A stretch of DNA of 64,000 nt from Amycolatopsis sp. cg9 (GCF_041346945.1 NZ_CP166850.1:7052501-7116500); one strand, 5' to 3'; shown: positions 1 to 8,716, numbered from the stretch's first letter. Numbers and translations are program-made. The notes: generated by a model not told the origin, from the letters alone.

Positions 1-2
1 TC

Positions 3-95
3 GGGAGCGCCTCGGCCGATGTGCCGTCCCTGCTGACGCGGTACCGCCGGGACTCCTGGACCGCCGGCGGGTCGTTCCTGCCTCCGGTGGGCTGA
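3..95 (+). CDS. C-terminal end of an unidentified protein (partial)
   Basis: The window opens inside a reading frame that stays open from base 3 to a TGA at 93-95, giving about 30 C-terminal residues ending in PPVG. The codons have the GC-rich third positions expected here. The piece is too short to assign a family. It runs towards the oppositely oriented GalT-like gene, so the two are convergent. It could be chance read-through; frame openness and codon bias are the only support. Confidence 0.35.
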   Translation, partial: GSASADVPSLLTRYRRDSWTAGGSFLPPVG

Positions 96-145
96 CCGGA
101 ACGTCCACGCTGGCGGGAGCGCGCCGGACCGCACCGCGGGAGGGG

Positions 146-1141
146 CTACCGCGCCGATCCCGGCCCGGCCGGCCCCCGCCGGCCCGAAGCGTGCGTGCCG
201 AGGACGGTGCGGAGGCGGCCGGCGGCGTGTTCCGGCGTCACGGTCGTCACCGGGACCCCGGTCGCGAGCTCGAGCCCGGCGGGGATCTCCAGCCGGGGGA
301 CCAGCTGGAGCGACCAGGCGAGGAACGGCGCGGTCTCGTAGCCCGCCGGCGCCGTCCGCACGACGATGTTGTAGGCCGGATCGTCCAGCTCGGCGCGCAG
401 CGCGGCCGAAACCGCACGCAGGCAGCGCGCCGCGGCGTGGACCTCCCCGGCGGGAGCGGTGGCGAAGTCGGGCCGGGCGGTGCGGGGCACGATCCGGACC
501 TCGTAGGCGGCGATCGGCGCGAACGGGGCGTAGGCGACCACGTCGTCGTCGGCGAACACGATCCGCTTCCCGTCGCTCAGCGCCGCTTCGAGCAGCTCGT
601 CGGCGAGCCGGCGGCCGTGGCCGGCGTGGTGCGCGCGGGCGGTGTCCAGCTCGCGGCGGGTGGCCGCGGACAGCACCGGCAGGCCCGCCACCTGCGAATG
701 CGGGTGGGCCAGGGAGATCCCGGCCGCGTGGCCGTGGTTGCGGAACACGACGACCTGGGCGGCCGAGGGGCGCAGCGCGCGGTGCCGGTGCTGCCAGGCA
801 CCGAGCACGTCGGCCGCTTCCCGGTCGGTCCCGGTGGCCAGGTCCCAGTCGTGCCGCGGGGACTCGATGACGATCTCGTGCCGGTCCGAGAGCGCGTAGC
901 GGTTCGGGACCGCGCGCACCCGCCAGCCGGTCTCCCCGCCGGCCAGCCGCCACGTCTCGGGTGGGGTGTCTTCGGCCGGTCCGGGGCAGAACGGGCACGT
1001 GGCTCCGGCCGCGCTGTGGGGGCGGCTCCGGCGGCCGGGGGCGAGGACGGTCCAGTCCTCGCTCTCGGCGTTCCAGCGCAGCTCCCCGCCGTGCCAGGGC
1101 CGGGCCTTCACGACTGGTCCCGCAGGAACGCCGTCCGGCAT
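146..1141 (-). CDS. galT: Galactose-1-phosphate uridylyltransferase-like protein
   Basis: A 331-residue HIT-superfamily nucleotidylyltransferase of the GalT type, which swaps UMP between UDP-glucose and galactose-1-phosphate (Leloir pathway, cytoplasm). Visible are a zinc-type CPFC pair (about C49, C52) and the catalytic HPHSQ segment (about 146-150), where the second His is the expected nucleophile. The length fits short actinobacterial GalT proteins. The ATG at 1141 lies inside the end of the upstream glycosyltransferase gene (34-bp overlap), so the two are translated together. That pairing, with no galK or galE nearby, suggests it may supply or recycle a sugar nucleotide for the glycosyltransferase; this is inference. 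The family call is firm, the exact substrate is not. Confidence 0.85.
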   Translation of the reverse strand: MPDGVPAGPVVKARPWHGGELRWNAESEDWTVLAPGRRSRPHSAAGATCPFCPGPAEDTPPETWRLAGGETGWRVRAVPNRYALSDRHEIVIESPRHDWDLATGTDREAADVLGAWQHRHRALRPSAAQVVVFRNHGHAAGISLAHPHSQVAGLPVLSAATRRELDTARAHHAGHGRRLADELLEAALSDGKRIVFADDDVVAYAPFAPIAAYEVRIVPRTARPDFATAPAGEVHAAARCLRAVSAALRAELDDPAYNIVVRTAPAGYETAPFLAWSLQLVPRLEIPAGLELATGVPVTTVTPEHAAGRLRTVLGTHASGRRGPAGPGSAR

Positions 1142-2517
1142 TGGCGTGAGCAGAAGCGGTAGCGGTGACCGTCCCGCACCTCCGTCGGCGTTCCGGGACC
1201 GGGCGGGGTCGTGAGGCCGCAGACGGGGTCGCGGTGGTCGGAGCGGGTCATCAGCGCACCGGGCGGGTCGCCGTGCGCGAGACCGTCCAGCAGCGTCAGC
1301 TCGTCGAGCAGGAGCCGGGGGAGGAGGAAGTGCCGGCGGACGCGCTCGCGGCCGGCCGCGGCCAGCGCCGCCGACCGCCCAGGATCGCGCAGCAGGTCCA
1401 GGAGCGATTGCGCGCACCCGGCGGTGGAATCGACCAGGATCCCGCCCGCGTCGTCGGCGACCTGCAGCGGGATGCCGCCGGTCCGTCCGGCGACGACCGG
1501 GGTGCCCTTCCACAGCGCCTCGGACACGACGAGCCCGAACCCCTCCCGGATGGACTTCTGGATCATCACCGAGGAGAACCGCTGGAAGGCGTTGACCTCG
1601 ACGTTGCCGACGCCGGTCAGGTTGGTGAAGACGTGGATGTCCGGGTCCGTGCGGCTGGCTTCGCCGATCCGGCGGTAGACGTCCCACCCTTCGGGGTCGT
1701 CGAGCGCCATGGACCCGACCAGGGCCAGCTGGAGGCCGGGCACTTCGGGCCGCACCAGCCGGAACGCCTCGATCACGCCCAGCGGGTCCTTCCACGGGTC
1801 GAAGCGGGACACCTGAGTGACGAGCGGGCGGTCGGGCTCGATGCCGATCCAGTTGAGCACGGCGTGCGCGGTCCGGTCGTCCAGCGACATGTTCTTGGGG
1901 CTGAGCGGGTCGATCGCCGGGCTGATGATGTCGGCCCGGCCGGGGGACAGGCTCGGCGGCACGAAGCCGGCCATGGTGAACACGGTCGCGTCGTAGCCTT
2001 CGACGAACTTGCCGAGGTGGTCCCAAGCACCCGGCGCCGGCTGGGAGGTGTCGATGTGGCAGCGCCACACCGACTTCCCGCCGCGGAAGTCCGCGAAGGA
2101 CAGCACGGCGGCGGGCTGCGGGTCGTGCACGAACACGAAGTCGCACCCGGCGAAGTCCGGATCGGCCGAGAGCTGCTCGGCGTTGCGGCGCGAGGTTTCT
2201 TCGTACCGGCGGATTTCGGCGTCGGTGATCGGTTCCTTTCCGCCCTGCAGCGCGTTGTGGAGCTTCTTCGTCACGGCGAAGAAGGCCGGCTCGCCGCTGA
2301 TGATCTTCCACGTCGCCCGTACGCCGAGGTCGTTGTAGAGCGGCACCGCCGACCGCAGCAGCTCGGACACCCCACCGCCGTACGGCGTGGCGCTCAGGTG
2401 GACGACGCGGGCCCCGCGGAGCCGTTCCGCGACGGCGAGGAGGGGTTCCACGATCCAGTCCGGCGCGACCTTCCGGTACGCGGAGACGGAGAGCTCACCG
2501 ATGTCGACCGTTTGCAT
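1108..2517 (-). CDS. TreT-like trehalose synthase glycosyltransferase (GT4) with C-terminal YHS domain
   Basis: 469 residues. The first ~420 form a GT-B retaining glycosyltransferase of the trehalose synthase (TreT) group: SATPYGGGVSELL near the N terminus, VTQVSRFDPWKDP in the centre, and the donor-site segment KSIREGFGLVVSEALWKGTP. TreT makes trehalose from an NDP-glucose and glucose. The last ~45 residues are a YHS-type metal-binding module (DPVCG, then YRFCSRQC), not normally part of this enzyme. The ATG at 2517 follows GGAGAGG with good spacing. The gene overlaps the GalT-like gene. Its promoter region holds a DosR-like box. The GT family is firm; trehalose as product is likely but not proven. 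Confidence 0.82.
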   Translation of the reverse strand: MQTVDIGELSVSAYRKVAPDWIVEPLLAVAERLRGARVVHLSATPYGGGVSELLRSAVPLYNDLGVRATWKIISGEPAFFAVTKKLHNALQGGKEPITDAEIRRYEETSRRNAEQLSADPDFAGCDFVFVHDPQPAAVLSFADFRGGKSVWRCHIDTSQPAPGAWDHLGKFVEGYDATVFTMAGFVPPSLSPGRADIISPAIDPLSPKNMSLDDRTAHAVLNWIGIEPDRPLVTQVSRFDPWKDPLGVIEAFRLVRPEVPGLQLALVGSMALDDPEGWDVYRRIGEASRTDPDIHVFTNLTGVGNVEVNAFQRFSSVMIQKSIREGFGLVVSEALWKGTPVVAGRTGGIPLQVADDAGGILVDSTAGCAQSLLDLLRDPGRSAALAAAGRERVRRHFLLPRLLLDELTLLDGLAHGDPPGALMTRSDHRDPVCGLTTPPGPGTPTEVRDGHRYRFCSRQCRTAFLRDQS

Positions 2518-2578
2518 CCCGGACCTCTCCCTCGGCGGGCGGGGTTCCAGCGTCGGCCCGCCGGCGCCGGTGCCGCCA

Positions 2579-2592
2579 GGGCCCAAAGTCAC
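2579..2592. promoter_or_regulatory. DosR/DevR-like box between divergent genes
   Basis: GGGCCCAAAGTCAC resembles the DosR consensus GGGACTWWAGTCCC at 11 of 14 positions. It lies 62 bp upstream of the TreT-like start (minus strand) and about 147 bp upstream of the Rv1733c-family start (plus strand), so it could serve either. A better copy lies upstream of the alcohol dehydrogenase. Confidence 0.45.
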
Positions 2593-2738
2593 CGGAACCG
2601 CGGCCCGCGACGGCCGCAAGACCCCGGGAGCACGGGACGGGTTGCCCCGCGCCGGGTTACGTCGTGCTCTCCGGTACCCGCGCCTGCGGAGGCGATGCTG
2701 GGCGCACCCCCGATCCGGCGACGAGGAAGGCGAGGACG

Positions 2739-3359
2739 ATGGACACGAGGACGCGACTCACCCGGCTGCGGCACACACTCCTGCCCGGCCGGGGCACGGT
2801 GGCCCGTGCCTCGGACCGGATCCAGGCGGCCCTGCTGGGGTTCGTGCTGCTGCTGTCGATGGGCGCGGCGGCGGTCGCGGTCCTGTTCGGTATCGGTTTC
2901 CACGCCGGCGCGGCGGCCCGGGCCGGTGAGCAGCTGGCTTCGCGCTACACCGCGACGGCGGTCCTGCTGGCCGACGGCCCCACCCCGGCCGCGGCCGGGC
3001 CCGGTGGCGTCCCGGGGGAGTCCGGCCCGGCGGCCGCGACCTGGACGACCCGCGACGGCGAGCGGCGCACCGGCGTGGTGGCCGCGCCGCCGGGCACGGT
3101 CGCCGGCAACGAGGTGCCGATCTGGCTGGACGCCGCGGGTTCGCCGGTCGAGCGCCCCGGCACGCCGGAGTCGGCGCTCGTCGATTCCGTGGTGATCGCG
3201 GCGGGCCTGTGGGCGGGCGCGGTGTCCCTCCTGTGGCTGGCCTACCGCGCGGTTGTGCTGGTGCTGAACCGCTTCCGCCTCGCCGGCTGGCAGCGGGAGT
3301 GGGCGGACCTGCAGGCCCGCCGTACCCGGCGTGGTGACCAAAGTCCCGCGGGCTCGTGA
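2739..3359 (+). CDS. Rv1733c-family two-helix membrane protein
   Basis: 206 residues. A short basic N terminus is followed by one membrane helix (FVLLLSMGAAAVAVLFGI, about 29-46), a ~100-residue extracytoplasmic region with a WTTRDGERRTG stretch, a second helix (VVIAAGLWAGAVSLLWLAY), and a basic cytoplasmic tail. This is the architecture of mycobacterial Rv1733c, a DosR-regulon membrane antigen of unknown biochemical role. The ATG at 2739 follows GAGGAAGGCGAGG. Many GC-rich codons precede it in frame, so a longer start cannot be excluded. The gene lies between two DosR-like boxes and before the alcohol dehydrogenase, supporting a shared low-oxygen or redox response (inference). Confidence 0.75.
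   Translation: MDTRTRLTRLRHTLLPGRGTVARASDRIQAALLGFVLLLSMGAAAVAVLFGIGFHAGAAARAGEQLASRYTATAVLLADGPTPAAAGPGGVPGESGPAAATWTTRDGERRTGVVAAPPGTVAGNEVPIWLDAAGSPVERPGTPESALVDSVVIAAGLWAGAVSLLWLAYRAVVLVLNRFRLAGWQREWADLQARRTRRGDQSPAGS
3334..3347. promoter_or_regulatory. DosR/DevR-like box upstream of the alcohol dehydrogenase
   Basis: GTGACCAAAGTCCC matches GGGACTWWAGTCCC at 12 of 14 positions. It sits 80 bp upstream of the alcohol dehydrogenase ATG, overlapping the last codons of the Rv1733c-family gene. Zinc alcohol dehydrogenases are known members of actinomycete DevR regulons. Confidence 0.55.
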
Positions 3360-3426
3360 CCGGAGGCCACAGTTCGCCGGGGACGGCTGCGTGATCCTCG
3401 GGCACACCATCCTCGAAGGAGCGCAC

Positions 3427-4437
3427 ATGAAGGCAGCCGTCGTCACCGACTTCTCGTCCCCGCTGGAACTGCGGGAGGTCCCGATCCCGGAGCCCGGGCC
3501 GCGGCAGCTGCTGGTGCGGCTGGAGACCTGCGGGATCTGCCACACCGACATCCACGCGGCCCGCGGCGACTGGCCGGTCAAGCCGCCGCTGCCGCTGATC
3601 CCGGGCCACGAGGGCGTCGGGATCGTCGAACGGGTCGGCGCGGGCGTACCGGCCGGCCGGATCGGGCAGCGGGTTGCCCTGCCGTGGCTCGGATCCGCCT
3701 GTGGTGAGTGCGGCTTCTGCGTCTCCGGCTGGGAAACGTTGTGCGAGTCGCAGCAGAACACGGGCTACTCGATCGACGGCGGCTACGCGGAATACGCCGT
3801 CGCCGACGCGCACTACGCGGTACCGGTACCCGACGGCGTCCCGCCGCTCGAGGCGTCGCCGCTGACGTGCGCGGGCGTGACGACGTACAAGGCCGTGAAG
3901 GTCGGCAACGTCCGCCCGGCGGACCGCGTCGCGGTGTTCGGCGTCGGCGGCCTCGGGCACCTGGCGATCCAGTACGCCCGCATCGCCGGCGGCTTCGTCA
4001 CGGCGGTCGACATCGAGCCGGGGAAACTGGACCTGGCCCGCGAACTCGGCGCCGACGAGGTGGTCGACGCGAAGTCGGCGGACCCGGTCGCCGCCATCCA
4101 GGCCCGGGGCGGCGCCGACGTCGCGATCGTGCTCGCGGCCGCGCCGAGCGCGTTCGAGCAGGCGCTGGGCTCCCTGCGCCGCGGTGGCCGCCTGGTGTGC
4201 GTCGGGATCCCGGCGGGCGGCGTCCTGCCGGTCCCGATCTTCGAAGCGGTGATCAAGGGCATCTCGGTGCTCGGTTCGATCGTCGGCACGCGCAAGGACC
4301 TGGCGGAGGTGTTCGCCCTGCACGCGGCCGGCCGCACCACGGTGACGGCGCAGACCCGGAAGCTGGAGGACGTCAACGACGCGTTCGAGGAGGTCCTGGC
4401 CAACCGCGTCCCGGCCCGCCTGGTGATCGAGTACTGA
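3427..4437 (+). CDS. adhP: Zinc-dependent alcohol dehydrogenase, AdhP type
   Basis: 336 residues, medium-chain dehydrogenase family: NAD-dependent oxidation of primary alcohols or reduction of aldehydes. Catalytic zinc motif CGICHTD (C38, H39), then GHEGVG, a structural-zinc cluster of four cysteines (CGECGFC and a later ETLC), and the Rossmann fingerprint GVGGLGHLAIQYA. Asp in VDIEP after the second strand predicts NAD preference. The ATG at 3427 follows GAAGGAG. The 80-bp leader contains a DosR-like box, so induction under oxygen limitation is plausible, with the enzyme acting as an electron sink. Family assignment is firm. Confidence 0.9.
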   Translation: MKAAVVTDFSSPLELREVPIPEPGPRQLLVRLETCGICHTDIHAARGDWPVKPPLPLIPGHEGVGIVERVGAGVPAGRIGQRVALPWLGSACGECGFCVSGWETLCESQQNTGYSIDGGYAEYAVADAHYAVPVPDGVPPLEASPLTCAGVTTYKAVKVGNVRPADRVAVFGVGGLGHLAIQYARIAGGFVTAVDIEPGKLDLARELGADEVVDAKSADPVAAIQARGGADVAIVLAAAPSAFEQALGSLRRGGRLVCVGIPAGGVLPVPIFEAVIKGISVLGSIVGTRKDLAEVFALHAAGRTTVTAQTRKLEDVNDAFEEVLANRVPARLVIEY

Positions 4438-4450
4438 TCCCCGCGGCGGC

Positions 4451-5872
4451 TCAGAGCGCCGGCTTGCCCGGCTGGTAGAGCCAGGTGCGGAAGAACGAGC
4501 CGAGGTCGCGGTGGGTCAGCCGCTCGACGAACTGGATGAACTGCCGCGTCGAGACATTGCCGTAGCGGTGGGCCGTCGGCCACCGGGTGAGCACGTCGAA
4601 GAAGGCTCGGTCGCCGATCTTCATGCGCAGTGCCTGCAGTGCCATCGCGCCGCGGTTGTAGACCAGGTCGTCGAAGATGTGGTCACGGCCGGGGTCGGCG
4701 ACTTCGCCGCTCCAGTCCTTCTCGTCGGCGTACGCCTTCGCGAAGGACTGGGACACGGGGATGCCGTCGAACTTCTCTTGGTAGAGCCATTCCGAGTAGG
4801 TCGCGAAGCCTTCGTTGAGCCAGATGTCCGACCAGCGCACCGGGGTGAGGCTGTCGCCGAACCACTGGTGGCCGAGTTCGTGGGCGAGCAGGTCGCCGTC
4901 GACGTCGCTGGTGTCCTGGTCGTAGACCGGCCGGCTCTGGGTCTCGAGGGCGTAGCCGACGCCGACGTCGGCGAGGATGCCGCCGGTCGAGTCGAACGGG
5001 TACGGCCCGTACACCGACGATTCCCACTGGACGACCTGCGCCGTGGTCTGGTTGAACACCTTGCCCTGACCGGGTTCGGTGTCGATCGACTTGCCGATCG
5101 CGGTGATGTTCGGCAACCCGCCGGCCGCCACGCCGCGGGTGACGTCGTAGTCGCCGATCGCGAGCATGCTCAGCTCGCTGGCCATCGGCCGGTTCATGGT
5201 CCAGCGGAAGGTGGTCCGGTGGTCGCGCGTGGTGGTGGGCCCGGGTTCGCCGTTGGCCAGCACGGTGAGCCCGGCCGGGACGGTGATGGTCTGGGTGTAG
5301 GTCGCCTTGTCGGTGGTGGTGTCGTTGACCGGGTAGTAGGTCGCCGCGCCGATCGGCTGGTTGAGCGCGACCGCGCCGTCCTTGGTGGCGACCCAGCCGG
5401 AGAGGCCCAGCGCGGGGTCGTCGATCTTCCGCGGCACGCCGGCGTAGCTCACCGAGACGGCGAAGGCGCTGCCCTTCCGCAGCCCGTGCGGCGGGGTGAT
5501 CACCAGCTCCTGGGTCCCGCTGCGGGTGAAGGCGGCGTCCAGGCCGTTCACCGAGAGCCGGCTGATCGTCAGCGGCCCCTGGAAATCCAGGTCGAACCGG
5601 GACAGGTCCTGGGTGGCCGTGGCGAGGATCGTCGTGGTCGCGTCGATCGCTCCGGTTCCGGGGCTGAACGCCAGCCGGATGTCGTAGTGGCTGACGTCGT
5701 AACCGCCGTTGCCCATCTCGGGGAAGTAGGGATCCCCGGCACCCGGCGCCCCGGGGGAATAGCGCGGCGCCTGCGCCGCATCCGCTGCCGGACTCGTCGC
5801 GGCCAGCAGCCCGGCGGACAGCGCACAGCAGATGATCACCAAGCGGCCACGGCCCCGGTTGACGCCTCGCAT
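4451..5872 (-). CDS. Secreted M1-family metallopeptidase
   Basis: 473 residues. The N terminus is a Sec signal peptide (basic start, hydrophobic core VIICCALSAGLLAA, Ala-rich cleavage region near 30-34). Residues ~55-240 are the beta-rich M1 N-terminal domain. The zinc site is HELGH at 331-335 with the third ligand in NEGFATYSE (E354). It lacks the long helical C-terminal domain of full aminopeptidase N, so it belongs to the short secreted M1 proteins. The ATG at 5872 follows AGGAGG. It probably trims peptides outside the cell. It is convergent with the alcohol dehydrogenase, 13 bp apart. Confidence 0.9.
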   Translation of the reverse strand: MRGVNRGRGRLVIICCALSAGLLAATSPAADAAQAPRYSPGAPGAGDPYFPEMGNGGYDVSHYDIRLAFSPGTGAIDATTTILATATQDLSRFDLDFQGPLTISRLSVNGLDAAFTRSGTQELVITPPHGLRKGSAFAVSVSYAGVPRKIDDPALGLSGWVATKDGAVALNQPIGAATYYPVNDTTTDKATYTQTITVPAGLTVLANGEPGPTTTRDHRTTFRWTMNRPMASELSMLAIGDYDVTRGVAAGGLPNITAIGKSIDTEPGQGKVFNQTTAQVVQWESSVYGPYPFDSTGGILADVGVGYALETQSRPVYDQDTSDVDGDLLAHELGHQWFGDSLTPVRWSDIWLNEGFATYSEWLYQEKFDGIPVSQSFAKAYADEKDWSGEVADPGRDHIFDDLVYNRGAMALQALRMKIGDRAFFDVLTRWPTAHRYGNVSTRQFIQFVERLTHRDLGSFFRTWLYQPGKPAL

Positions 5873-6046
5873 CGATCCTCCTCGGCCATCATCGACGCTG
5901 AAGAGTAGGTCCGATCCGACACGCGCTTCAAGCCTGTACTGGCCGGCCCCGGGTCCGGTTCGGGCGGTTCCTGGCCGGTCGTGGCGATTTGCGGGCGTCG
6001 AGTCCGGCATGCCCCGCCGCCCGCCGGGTCGGATTCGACCGAGCCT

Positions 6047-8029
6047 TCACGCGGCCTGACCGACCGCGGCCGGCGCGGGCACCCCGAGCAGGATCCGGTA
6101 CTGCGACTCGAAAGTCGCCAGCGCGTTCTCGACGTCGTGGTGGGCGACGATCGCGCGGGACGCCTCGCCCATGCGGGCGCGCGCGCCCGGGTCGGCGGCC
6201 AGGTCGGCGATCCACCGCGTGAAGGTGGTGATCGCGCCCGGTTCGAACAGGTAGCCGTTTTCGCCGTGGTGGACCAGGTGCGGGAGGGCGAGCGCGTCGG
6301 CGGCGATGACCGGGAGGCGCGCGGCCATGGCTTCCATGGTGGCGAGGCTCTGCAGCTCGGCGGTGCCCGGCATGCAGAACACGTCGGCCTCGGCGTAGCG
6401 GTGCACCAGATCCGCGTCGGAGACGAAACCGTGGAAGGTCACCCGGTCGCCGATGCCGAGGTCTCCGGCGAGCGCTTCGAGGTCGCGGCGGCGGGTGCCG
6501 TCGCCGACGAGGTCCGCGCGGACGTGCGGCAGCGGGGCGAGGGCGCGCAGCAGCTGGTCTATGTTCTTCTCCGCGTCGAGGCGCCCGACGAACAGGACCG
6601 ACATCGGCCGGTCGGCCGGGCGGGCCGGTACGGCGTAGTGGCCGAGGTCGATGCCGCACGACACGACCTGGGCGGGCCGGTCGAGCCCGATCCGGGCGAG
6701 GACTTCGGCCGCGCGCGGGGTCGGCGTGGTGACCAGGCGCGCGTCGCGGTAGACGCGCACCAGGTCTTTCCACGCCCAGCGGGCGATCGCGGCCTTCACC
6801 CGGCGCGGGAACGGTGTGTACCCGAGGAGGTTGTCCGGCATGAAGTGGTTGGTGGCCACGCCCGGGATCCCGCGTTCGGCGGCCACTCCGAGCAGGGTGC
6901 GGCCAACGCCGAAGTGGGCTTGCACGTGGACCACGTCCGGGCGGACCTCGTCGAGGATCTCGCCGACGGCCGGGCGGGCGGCGCCGGGGGTGCAGAAGCG
7001 GTAGTCGCCGTGGAACGGGATGGCCCGCGAGCGGATCCGGTGGACCGTGTAGCCGTCGCGTTCCTCGGTGCGGGGCGGGCCGGTGTCGGACGGGCAGGCG
7101 ACGTGGACCTCGTGGCCGCGGCCGGCGAGCCCCCGGGCCAGGCGCTCGGCGAAGAACGCCGCGCCGTTGATGTCGGGCGGGAACGTGTCGGCGCCGATCA
7201 GGACGCGAAGGCCGGTCGGGTGCACGGGGCTCTCCTCGGATTTCGATGGGGCTTGCGGAACGGCACCGGCGAGTACGCGCACGCCGGCGAGAGCGGCGAC
7301 CGCGGCGAGTGCGGCCGCGGGCCGGGGGACTTCGCCGTAGGCCAGCGCGGCCACGGCGACGGCGGTCAGGGGGTCGAGCACGGTCGTCGTCCCGACGACG
7401 ACCGCGGTGGGCCCCGCGGCGTACGCGCGGTGCAGGACGACGCCGCCGGCGCCGAGCAGCAGCAGGGCCTGGCCGCCCAGCAGCGCCGCCGTGGCCGGGG
7501 ATTGGGACGCGGCCGCGTGCACGACCGACGAGCCGAGTCCGAAGAGGACAGCCGACGCCGCGGCGAGCGCGGCGCACCCCGCGCGGGCGAACCAGGTCAG
7601 CGCCGCGATCACGAACCCCGTGACGGCCACGCCTTCGGCCGTCCCCGCGCTGATCGCCTGGCCCGGGCCGGCCGACGCCGCGAGCGCGACGAAGCCGGCC
7701 ACCCCCGCGACCACGAGCACGACCGCGGTCACCACCCGGCGGGTGCGGGCGCGCCGTCCGAACAGGACGGTCAGGACGAGGCTGAACACCCCGAGCGGCT
7801 GGACGACCGGGAGCGGGGCCAGGGAAAGCGCGACGACGTGCAGCAGGCTGCCGCCGGTCGCGAGGCCGGTACCCGCCCACCAGCCGGGAGAACGCAGCAG
7901 CCGGGCGAGGGTGGGCAACCCGGGTACGCCCTCGACGGCCAGCCCGGCGACCTCGGCGTGCTGCCGGGTCGCGGCCACCGCGAACAGCGCGGCGGCGAGC
8001 AACGCGCACACGACGGCGAGAGCGGTCAT
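6047..8029 (-). CDS. DMT-type membrane domain fused in frame to a GT4 glycosyltransferase
   Basis: One uninterrupted 660-residue frame. Residues 1 to ~265 are hydrophobic with about nine membrane segments and resemble the DMT/EamA transporter fold. From ~269 a complete GT4 glycosyltransferase begins (GADTFPPDINGAAFFAERL; later FVGRLDAEKN and PGTAELQSLATMEAMAARLPV), similar to PimB/MgtA-type mannosyltransferases. At the junction GAGGAG lies six bases before an in-frame GTG (7225), so the glycosyltransferase may also be made alone as a 392-residue protein. No stop separates the halves. The ATG at 8029 overlaps the DUF998 stop (ATGA). Substrate is unknown; a lipid-linked sugar is a guess. Confidence 0.8.
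   Translation of the reverse strand: MTALAVVCALLAAALFAVAATRQHAEVAGLAVEGVPGLPTLARLLRSPGWWAGTGLATGGSLLHVVALSLAPLPVVQPLGVFSLVLTVLFGRRARTRRVVTAVVLVVAGVAGFVALAASAGPGQAISAGTAEGVAVTGFVIAALTWFARAGCAALAAASAVLFGLGSSVVHAAASQSPATAALLGGQALLLLGAGGVVLHRAYAAGPTAVVVGTTTVLDPLTAVAVAALAYGEVPRPAAALAAVAALAGVRVLAGAVPQAPSKSEESPVHPTGLRVLIGADTFPPDINGAAFFAERLARGLAGRGHEVHVACPSDTGPPRTEERDGYTVHRIRSRAIPFHGDYRFCTPGAARPAVGEILDEVRPDVVHVQAHFGVGRTLLGVAAERGIPGVATNHFMPDNLLGYTPFPRRVKAAIARWAWKDLVRVYRDARLVTTPTPRAAEVLARIGLDRPAQVVSCGIDLGHYAVPARPADRPMSVLFVGRLDAEKNIDQLLRALAPLPHVRADLVGDGTRRRDLEALAGDLGIGDRVTFHGFVSDADLVHRYAEADVFCMPGTAELQSLATMEAMAARLPVIAADALALPHLVHHGENGYLFEPGAITTFTRWIADLAADPGARARMGEASRAIVAHHDVENALATFESQYRILLGVPAPAAVGQAA
7226..7237 (-). 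promoter_or_regulatory. Internal ribosome binding site before the glycosyltransferase domain
   Basis: On the minus strand GAGGAG (7237-7232) precedes a GTG at 7225-7223 by six bases, in the frame of the fusion gene and just before the glycosyltransferase domain. It suggests a second, shorter product, or a recent loss of a stop codon between two genes. Confidence 0.5.
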
Positions 8030-8694
8030 CGGACGGGCTCCGAAGCCGGGGTGGCCGCGCGGTGCCGCGGGCCGCGGGCCGCACGCCGCAGGGCGACGGC
8101 CGTCGTGGTGACGATGAGGAACTCGGCCAGCAGCGCGGCGCGTTCGAGCAGGCCGGCCGGGAGCCAGCTGACCACCTGCGCCGTGCCGAACGCGGCCGCG
8201 GTCACGACGCCGGAGATCGCGCCGCGCCGGAGCGCCGGTGCCGTCGCCGCCCAGCGAGGTTCGCTTCGCAACCGAGCGCTCAACGTCCACGCGGCGAGGG
8301 GCAGGCTCGCGAACAGCACGGCCCCGCCGGCGCGGTGGAGCTCACCGGAGAGGGTGGGGTCGGCGGCGCTGGGGTTGCTGCGGAAGACCAGGACCACCAC
8401 GAGCCCGGCGGCCCAGAGCAGGAAGAGGGTGTTCACCAGCGGGCCACGCGGCAGGGCGGCGAGCCGGGCGGCCACCGCCAAGGCGGCCGCGGCGGCGAGC
8501 AGCAGGAGGATGGCGACGGTGAACAGGAGCCGGCCGCCGCGGTGCCAGGCGTAGTCGCTGACCGGGTCGCGCCAGGGGCTGACGTGGCCGGCGAACCCGA
8601 AGGTCAGCCCGGCGATGATCGCCTGCGCGACGACGGCCGTGACCAGCGTCACCGTCGCCGGCGGTGGTGGCGAAAGCGCGGTCCGTGGAGTCAC
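8026..8694 (-). CDS. DUF998-family membrane protein
   Basis: 222 residues with about six hydrophobic helices, including AIIAGLTFGFAGHVSP near the start and a WRDPVSDYAW loop typical of DUF998 proteins, whose function is unknown. It is first in a coupled unit with the downstream transporter-glycosyltransferase fusion (ATGA overlap). The GTG at 8694 has no clear Shine-Dalgarno, so the mRNA may be leaderless or the start may lie slightly downstream. A sequence similar to one upstream of the two-component regulator lies just before it. Confidence 0.7.
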   Translation of the reverse strand: MTPRTALSPPPPATVTLVTAVVAQAIIAGLTFGFAGHVSPWRDPVSDYAWHRGGRLLFTVAILLLLAAAAALAVAARLAALPRGPLVNTLFLLWAAGLVVVLVFRSNPSAADPTLSGELHRAGGAVLFASLPLAAWTLSARLRSEPRWAATAPALRRGAISGVVTAAAFGTAQVVSWLPAGLLERAALLAEFLIVTTTAVALRRAARGPRHRAATPASEPVR

Positions 8695-8716
8695 AAGTCA
8701 GACAGTGGTGGCCGTC

